From Nitrospirillum viridazoti CBAmc (GTDB lineage: Bacteria > Pseudomonadota > Alphaproteobacteria > Azospirillales > Azospirillaceae): 64,000 bases of DNA. The DNA lies in NCBI RefSeq assembly GCF_000730165.1, contig NZ_CP022110.1, positions 310,001-374,000 of the forward strand, in the 5' to 3' direction. Shown in pieces: positions 59,378-64,000 of this stretch; position 1 is the first letter of the stretch, and each line of letters starts with the position of its first letter. Below the pieces are notes generated by a model. It did no database searches. It was not told where the DNA came from and saw only the letters and a list, made by a program, of their open reading frames with translations. The translations under genes and the position numbers were made by a program.

Positions 59378-59474
59378 GGGAGGTTGGCGGCGGACGTGTC
59401 CCTCGCCAACCCGGTCAGGTCCGGAAGGAAGCAGCCGTAACGAGTTTCGGCGCGGGTCGCATGTCCAGCCTCCC
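59378..59474 (+). ncRNA. ffs: Signal recognition particle RNA (4.5S type)
   Basis: Contains the invariant domain IV core GGTCAGGTCCGGAAGGAAGC with AGCCGTAACG following (59410-59440). The ends GGGAGGTTGG and CCAGCCTCCC pair to form the long hairpin of the small bacterial SRP RNA, about 97 bases. It binds Ffh to target inner-membrane proteins. The location just before dnaX-ybaB-recR is conserved in many alphaproteobacteria. Ends are accurate to a few bases. Confidence 0.92.
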
Positions 59475-59566
59475 ACCTCATAAAATGAGAAGCCCCTAGG
59501 CGGGCACCCGGCGCTCGCCGCCGGCGCGCCCTGTCCCTGCCAGCGCCGGAAGGGTTGAGCGATCCC

Positions 59567-61501
59567 GTGACCGATCAAAGCCCGCTTTCCTCCGCTTCCG
59601 ACTCCGCCGCCGGTAATGCCGTTTACCGGGTCCTGGCCCGCAAGTACCGCCCCCGCAATTTCGATGAGCTGATCGGCCAGGACGCCCTGGTGCGCACCCT
59701 GCGCAACGCCATTCAGTCCGGGCGCATCCACCAGGCCTACATGCTGACCGGCGTGCGCGGCGTGGGCAAGACCACCACCGCCCGCATCATCGCCCGCGCC
59801 CTGAACTGCATCGGCCCCGACGGCCAGGGCGGCCCCACCGTCAGCCCCTGCGGCGTGTGTGAGCAGTGCGTGTCCATCTCGCAGGACCGCAACGTCGACG
59901 TCATCGAGATGGACGCCGCCAGCAACACCTCGGTCGACAACATCCGCGAGATCATCGAGGGCGTGCGCTACGCACCCGCCGGTGCCCGCTATAAGGTCTA
60001 CGTCATCGACGAGGTCCACATGCTGTCGCGCAGCGCGTTCAACGCGCTGCTGAAGACGCTGGAGGAGCCGCCGCCCCATGTAAAGTTCGTGTTCGCCACC
60101 ACCGAAATCCGCAAGGTGCCGGTGACGGTGCTGTCGCGCTGCCAGCGTTTCGACCTGCGCCGGGTGGACCAGGGCACGCTGCAGGCCCATTTCGGCCGTA
60201 TCGCGGAGCAGGAATCGGTGCCGGTGGAGGCGGAGGCGCTGAGCCTCATCGCCCGTGCCGCCGACGGCTCGGTGCGTGACGGCCTGTCCCTGCTGGACCA
60301 GGCCATAGCGCTGGGCGGTGGCGCGGTCACGGGCCTGCAGGTCCGCGACATGCTGGGCCTGGCCGATCGCACTCTGGTGGTGGACCTGTTCGAATCGACC
60401 CTGTCGGGCAAGCCGGCCGACGCGCTGGCCGTGCTGGATGATCTGCACAAGCGCGGCGCCGACCCGGTAGTCATCGCCCAGGACCTGTTGGACTTCACCC
60501 ATTTCCTGACCCGCGCCCGCGTGGTCCCCGGCACGGCCCAGGACCAGGGCATCCCGGAGATGGAGCGGGTGCGCGGCGGTGAGCTGGCGGCCAAGCTGGG
60601 CATGCCGGCCCTGGCCCGCGCCTGGCAGATCCTGCTGAAGGGCCTGGGCGAGGTGCAGCAGGCGCCGGTGCCCATGCAGGCCCTGGAAATGGTGCTGATC
60701 CGCCTGGCCTACGCCGCCGACCTGCCCAGCCCGGGCGACCTGGTGCGCAAGGTCATGGAGGGCGGCGTGCCCGCCGGTTCCCCCACGGGGGGCGGCGGCG
60801 CGCCGATGGGCGGTGGTGGCAATGGCGGCGGCGCCATGGCGCGCGGCATGGCCATGGCCGGCGGTGGCGGCAGCCCGAACGGCGCCCCCATGGCCGTCCT
60901 GCGCGGCGGCCTGGCCGGTGCGGTGAAGGCGGCTCCCGTGGTCGCTCCCGCCCCCGTGATGGAGCCCGTTCCGGATCTGCCCCCGGCCGATCCCAAGTCT
61001 TTCCGCGAGGTGGTGGAGCTGTTCGGCGCCCGGCGCGAGGGCATGCTGCAAGGCAACCTGTTGAGCATGGTCCACCTGGTGAAGTTCGAACCGGGGCTGA
61101 TCGAGCTGCGGCCCGCCGCCATGGCCGTGCCCAACCTGGCCGGCCGCGTGGGCCAGCTGTTGACGGAATGGACCGGGCGGCGCTGGATCGTCACCGTCTC
61201 CAGCGCGCCCGGCGAACCCACGCTCAGCGACCAGGACCGCGCGGCGGAGAACCGCACCCGCGAACAGGCCGCGGCCAACCCCTTGGTGCAGGCCCTGATG
61301 GCCGCTTTCCCCGGTACCAGGATGGCGGCGGTGCGCGACCTGGACCAGCTGGCCGCGGCGGCAGCCAAGGCCGCCGCCGAAGAGGCCGCCCTCACCCCCG
61401 CCTTCCCTTCTTACGGCGATGGCGGTATGGATGCCCCCGACAACCCGTATTTCGACGCGCCGCCCGATATGAGCGACGGCGACTGGGAAGGAGATTTTTA
61501 G
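59567..61501 (+). CDS. dnaX: DNA polymerase III subunits gamma and tau
   Basis: Clamp-loader ATPase. N-terminal AAA+ domain (VLARKYRPRNFDELIGQ, Walker A GVRGVGKTTTAR, zinc-binding CGVCEQC, Walker B VYVIDEVHMLS, sensor VFATTEIRKVPVTVLSRCQ), then a Gly/Met/Pro-rich flexible linker (about 415-470) and a C-terminal tau domain that binds the polymerase. The GTG at 59567 (MTDQSP) is taken as start; a TTG at 59555 directly after GGAAGGG is an alternative. 644 residues. First gene of dnaX-ybaB-recR. Confidence 0.95.
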   Translation: MTDQSPLSSASDSAAGNAVYRVLARKYRPRNFDELIGQDALVRTLRNAIQSGRIHQAYMLTGVRGVGKTTTARIIARALNCIGPDGQGGPTVSPCGVCEQCVSISQDRNVDVIEMDAASNTSVDNIREIIEGVRYAPAGARYKVYVIDEVHMLSRSAFNALLKTLEEPPPHVKFVFATTEIRKVPVTVLSRCQRFDLRRVDQGTLQAHFGRIAEQESVPVEAEALSLIARAADGSVRDGLSLLDQAIALGGGAVTGLQVRDMLGLADRTLVVDLFESTLSGKPADALAVLDDLHKRGADPVVIAQDLLDFTHFLTRARVVPGTAQDQGIPEMERVRGGELAAKLGMPALARAWQILLKGLGEVQQAPVPMQALEMVLIRLAYAADLPSPGDLVRKVMEGGVPAGSPTGGGGAPMGGGGNGGGAMARGMAMAGGGGSPNGAPMAVLRGGLAGAVKAAPVVAPAPVMEPVPDLPPADPKSFREVVELFGARREGMLQGNLLSMVHLVKFEPGLIELRPAAMAVPNLAGRVGQLLTEWTGRRWIVTVSSAPGEPTLSDQDRAAENRTREQAAANPLVQALMAAFPGTRMAAVRDLDQLAAAAAKAAAEEAALTPAFPSYGDGGMDAPDNPYFDAPPDMSDGDWEGDF

Positions 61502-61504
61502 GCC

Positions 61505-61828
61505 ATGAAGAACATCGGCCAGATGATGAAGCAGGCCCAGCAGATGCAGGCCAAGATGCAGGAAATGCAGGGCAAGCTGGGCGAGATCGAGGCCGACGGC
61601 CAGTCCGGCGCCGGCATGGTTCGCGTCGTGGTCAACGGCAAGGGCGAGCTGAAGAAGGTGAAGCTCGACAAGTCCGTCGTCGACCCCGAGGACATCGAGG
61701 TGCTGGAGGACCTGCTGGTCGCCGCCTTCAACGACGCCAAGGGCAAGGTCGAGGCGCACATCGCCGAAGAGACCAACAAGCTCATGGGCGGCCTGAAGCT
61801 GCCGCCGGGCATGAAGCTGCCGTTCTGA
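61505..61828 (+). CDS. ybaB: YbaB/EbfC-family nucleoid-associated protein
   Basis: Small DNA-binding protein of 107 residues: N-terminal coiled-coil rich in Met/Gln/Lys (MKNIGQMMKQAQQMQAKMQEM), then a beta core with VVNGKGELKKVKLDKSVV and helix EDLLVAAFNDAKGKVE, and the usual C-terminal GGLKLPPGMKLPF. It starts three bases past the dnaX stop, in the conserved dnaX-ybaB-recR operon. Confidence 0.96.
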   Translation: MKNIGQMMKQAQQMQAKMQEMQGKLGEIEADGQSGAGMVRVVVNGKGELKKVKLDKSVVDPEDIEVLEDLLVAAFNDAKGKVEAHIAEETNKLMGGLKLPPGMKLPF

Positions 61829-61860
61829 TCGGCACGCCGACCTTCTGGGTATGATTCTGA

Positions 61861-61888
61861 ACGCCGGGCCTGGCGACGGGCCCGGCGT
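61861..61888 (+). terminator. Terminator between ybaB and recR
   Basis: ACGCCGGGCC (61861-61870) pairs with GGCCCGGCGT (61879-61888), followed by CTTCATTT. It may attenuate read-through into recR rather than end the operon. Confidence 0.65.
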
Positions 61889-61960
61889 CTTCATTTCTCC
61901 GGCTTGGCTCAAAACAAAGCAGGGCTGGAACAAAGCCGGCACAGCCCCTATCTTGGGGCC

Positions 61961-62569
61961 ATGATCGGCCCTGAAATCGACCGCCTGATACAGCTGTTGT
62001 CGCGCCTGCCGGGCCTGGGCCCGCGCTCGGCCCGCCGCGCCGCCTTGCACCTGATCAAGAAGCGCGAGCAGTTGATGGATCCCTTGGCCGAGGCCCTGGC
62101 CGGGGCCGCCGCCCGCATCCGCACCTGCCCCGTCTGCGGCAACCTGGACACGGTCGACCCCTGCGGCGTCTGCCGCGACGCCTCCCGCGACCGCACCATC
62201 CTGTGCGTGGTGGAGGAGGTGGGCGACCTCTGGGCGCTGGAGCGCACGGGCGCCTATCGCGGCCTCTACCACGTGCTGGGCGGCACCCTGTCGGCGCTGG
62301 ACGGCATCGGCCCCGACGATCTGGCCGTCCCCGGCCTGCTGGCCCGCGTGGCCCAAGGCACGGACAGCGTGGCCGTGCGCGAGGTCATCCTGGCGCTGAA
62401 CGCCACCGCCGGCGGCCAGACCACCGCCCACTACCTGACCGACCGCCTCTCCGGCCTGCACGTCGCCATCAGCCGCCTGGCCCACGGCGTGCCCGTGGGC
62501 GGCGAGCTGGACTACCTGGACGACGGCACGCTGACGGCGGCCTTAAGGGCGCGGCGGACGCTGGGGTGA
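61961..62569 (+). CDS. recR: Recombination mediator protein RecR
   Basis: Acts with RecO and RecF to load RecA at single-strand gaps. 202 residues: N-terminal HhH ([24 protein letters not shown]), a zinc finger [16 protein letters not shown], a Toprim domain ([41 protein letters not shown]) and a C-terminal Walker-B-like helix. The start is the ATG at 61961; a longer frame from 61904 lacks similarity. Confidence 0.96.
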   Translation: MIGPEIDRLIQLLSRLPGLGPRSARRAALHLIKKREQLMDPLAEALAGAAARIRTCPVCGNLDTVDPCGVCRDASRDRTILCVVEEVGDLWALERTGAYRGLYHVLGGTLSALDGIGPDDLAVPGLLARVAQGTDSVAVREVILALNATAGGQTTAHYLTDRLSGLHVAISRLAHGVPVGGELDYLDDGTLTAALRARRTLG

Positions 62570-62577
62570 GGGCGCGG

Positions 62578-63093
62578 CTATCGATGGGGGCTCTTGCCGA
62601 CATCGGGGAGTCGGAAGCGGTAGGCCATTTTTGTCGAAACAGAGGGGACCGCTTGGCCGTTCTCGATTGCCGGGACGCATCGCCACCGGCCGGATCGCGC
62701 GGCCTTTACCAGGGCCGCGTCCAATCGGTCGTGGGTGCTGCTCTCCATGACCCTGGCGTCATAGACATGGCCTTTGGCGTTACAGAAGGCGATGAAGACC
62801 ACCCTGCCTTCTTCGCCCTGCTTTACCGCCGCCGCTGGATAAGCCGGCCGAAAACGGCGAAAGGACTCCGGATCAATCCTGGTGAGCGGCCGGTCTGCAT
62901 ACGGGGCTGCATTAGGGGGCGGCATGAAAGCGGCGAACGGCGGCGGTCCAAGAGCAACATTTGTGATTCCGATCTCGAATGCGAGATGGAACACCCGTTC
63001 GCTGGCCCGTTGAGGAACCGGTACCGTCGCGGGCCAACAGGCCAGCACTACCAGAACACCACTAATGACCGCGTGGGCCGCATCTGTCTGCAT
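62578..63093 (-). CDS. TonB C-terminal-domain protein (energy transducer-like)
   Basis: 171 residues with an N-terminal hydrophobic segment (AVISGVLVVLACWPATVPV, signal or anchor) and a C-terminal TonB-like domain: FRPAYPAAAVKQGEEGRVVFIAFCNAKGHVYDARVMESSTHDRLDAALVKAARSGRWRC. No His-bearing N-terminal anchor or long Pro linker of true TonB is present, so transport coupling is uncertain. The start at 63093 is followed at once by the membrane segment. Codirectional with the related gene at 63151. Confidence 0.78.
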   Translation of the reverse strand: MQTDAAHAVISGVLVVLACWPATVPVPQRASERVFHLAFEIGITNVALGPPPFAAFMPPPNAAPYADRPLTRIDPESFRRFRPAYPAAAVKQGEEGRVVFIAFCNAKGHVYDARVMESSTHDRLDAALVKAARSGRWRCVPAIENGQAVPSVSTKMAYRFRLPDVGKSPHR

Positions 63094-63150
63094 CCCGTTC
63101 CCCTCCCCCCGGATGACGATCGTTGCAGAGTTGGGGTCGATTGTCGCGGC

Positions 63151-64000
63151 TTAGTTTCCCCCCGGCGGCAACGCCGCTTTGTCCGCCGATGCCATCTCCG
63201 GCGGGGCGAACAGATAGGCCATCATGCCCCAGGAGGTGACAGCCGGTCCGTTCTTGGGGGCATGGGCGGGCTGGCAGGCAGCGCCGGTGGGGAAGGCGCG
63301 CAGCAGGGCGTCGTCCAGGCGTGCGCTGCCGGAGGAGCGGATCAGCCGCGCGCGCTGCACCGTGCCGTCGCGGCCGCAGAGGAAGGCGGCGGTGACGGTG
63401 CCCGTCTCCCGTCCCGCCAGGGCGTCGGCCGGATAGGCGGGGGGCTGGAAGGCGCCGGGGCTGAAGCGGGCCTCCAGCGTCATGGACCAGGCGGCGCTGT
63501 AGCCCTCCGGGTCCGTCGCGGCCGGGATGGCGATGTCCGGGTTGGCGGCGCGGGCCTCGGCCATCAGGGCCAGCGTCTCCTCCCGATCCAACTGCAGGGT
63601 GGTCTGGTGCGAGGGCGGCGGGGGCGGTTCGCGTAGCTTGAAGGTGTAGCGGAACCGGGCGCGGCCGGTGACGACCTCGCCGGTCTGGGTGTCGTGCCCG
63701 GGGAAGCAGCGCAGGCCGGGTACCACCGCCAGCACGGCGTTGTCCAGCCGCGCGAAGCCACTGGGCTCCACCACTTGGGGGTCGCTGACGACCCCATCCA
63801 CTCCACACAGGACGCTGATGCCCACGCGACCTTCCTCGCCGGCCTGCACGGACTCAGGGGGATATTCCGGCGGCTTGAAGGAGGCGACGTCGAGGCGGGG
63901 CTTGGTGGCGTCGGGTGGCGTGGGTTGGTCGGCCGCCCCGGCGGCGATGGGCGCCAGGATTAGGCAGAGGATGGCAGGCAGGCGCCGGCAGCGGCGGTCT
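63151..64000 (-). CDS. Double TonB-domain protein, 5' end outside window
   Basis: The reading frame is open to the right edge, so the start is missing. The visible N-terminus is the end of a signal peptide (LPAILCLILAPIAAGAADQ). Two TonB-like domains follow in tandem: PPEYPPESVQAGEEGRVGISVLCGVDGVVSDPQVVEPSGFARLD and, after a linker, PPAYPADALAGRETGTVTAAFLCGRDGTVQRARLIRSSGSARLDDALL. The neighbour at 62578 has one such domain, suggesting internal and tandem duplication. Exported; function unknown. Confidence 0.78.
   Translation of the reverse strand, partial: DRRCRRLPAILCLILAPIAAGAADQPTPPDATKPRLDVASFKPPEYPPESVQAGEEGRVGISVLCGVDGVVSDPQVVEPSGFARLDNAVLAVVPGLRCFPGHDTQTGEVVTGRARFRYTFKLREPPPPPSHQTTLQLDREETLALMAEARAANPDIAIPAATDPEGYSAAWSMTLEARFSPGAFQPPAYPADALAGRETGTVTAAFLCGRDGTVQRARLIRSSGSARLDDALLRAFPTGAACQPAHAPKNGPAVTSWGMMAYLFAPPEMASADKAALPPGGN

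Noticed and set aside
59345-62485. Long minus-strand open frame (1046 codons)
   Set aside because: Antisense to the SRP RNA, dnaX, ybaB and recR, which are certain. No recognisable domain.

Overview
The window is about 68% G+C chromosomal DNA from an alphaproteobacterium, most likely a Rhodospirillales/Azospirillaceae member (Azospirillum, Nitrospirillum or Niveispirillum type). This is inferred from gene order (rnd-lptC-lptA-lptB-rpoN-hpf-ptsN; lysC near ptsP; dnaX-ybaB-recR with the SRP RNA just upstream), from the gltD-gltB arrangement and from FixL/FixJ/FixK-type regulators. No species name can be proven from the sequence alone. Most of the window is conserved core genome, broken by several short accessory stretches.

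Layout. 1-2367: a GH39-type glycosidase running off the left edge, translationally coupled to a RodZ-like gene that carries a one-base frameshift. 2508-7376: ptsP, a nitronate monooxygenase-like gene and lysC, with a strong terminator after lysC. 7786-15237: ubiG, then ptsN, hpf, rpoN, lptB, lptA, lptC and rnd (nitrogen PTS, sigma-54 and LPS transport). 15311-15908: a tandem duplication carrying two identical tRNA-Leu(CAG) genes. 16169-24800: an NDUFA9-like reductase, uppP and glutamate synthase gltD-gltB. 24809-28176: three tandem secreted paralogues, each with two retropepsin-like active-site motifs. 28347-35809: glpK, a YgjP-type metallopeptidase, pgk, a membrane protein, a CYTH-CHAD protein and an orphan ParA.

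35822-38757 is the clearest accessory island: a polymorphic toxin (membrane module, proline-rich linker, candidate WHH-type nuclease tail) followed by four small, immunity-like genes in one operon. 38894-45160 holds a di-haem peroxidase-like cytochrome, an SDR, two GSTs, a PAS protein and an orphan TAXI-TRAP binding protein. An intact ISAs1-family element with target-site duplication lies at 45252-46484. 46566-49507: leucyl aminopeptidase, a MarR regulator and a C40 peptidase. 49633-53174: an oxygen-sensing cluster (FixL with two haem-type PAS domains, FixJ, a single-domain receiver, a FixK-like regulator) with a FixK-type box and a tandem promoter repeat. 53168-64000: a GhrA-type reductase, pheA, kdsB, a membrane cytochrome c, hisN, a lone phage tail-tube protein, nudC, SRP RNA, dnaX, ybaB, recR and two TonB-type proteins, the last running off the right edge.

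A repeat family not covered by the genes was found by eye: five intergenic copies (8565, 17181, 31288, 54128, 55167) of a modular element of up to three stem-loops ending in a GCCCGGCGnTTGAGG-like motif. One copy supplies the ribosome binding site of pheA. The FixLJ/FixK cluster, PTS-Ntr (ptsP, ptsN), sigma-54 and glutamate synthase together suit a metabolism tuned to oxygen and nitrogen supply, as in free-living diazotroph relatives. No nif genes are in the window.
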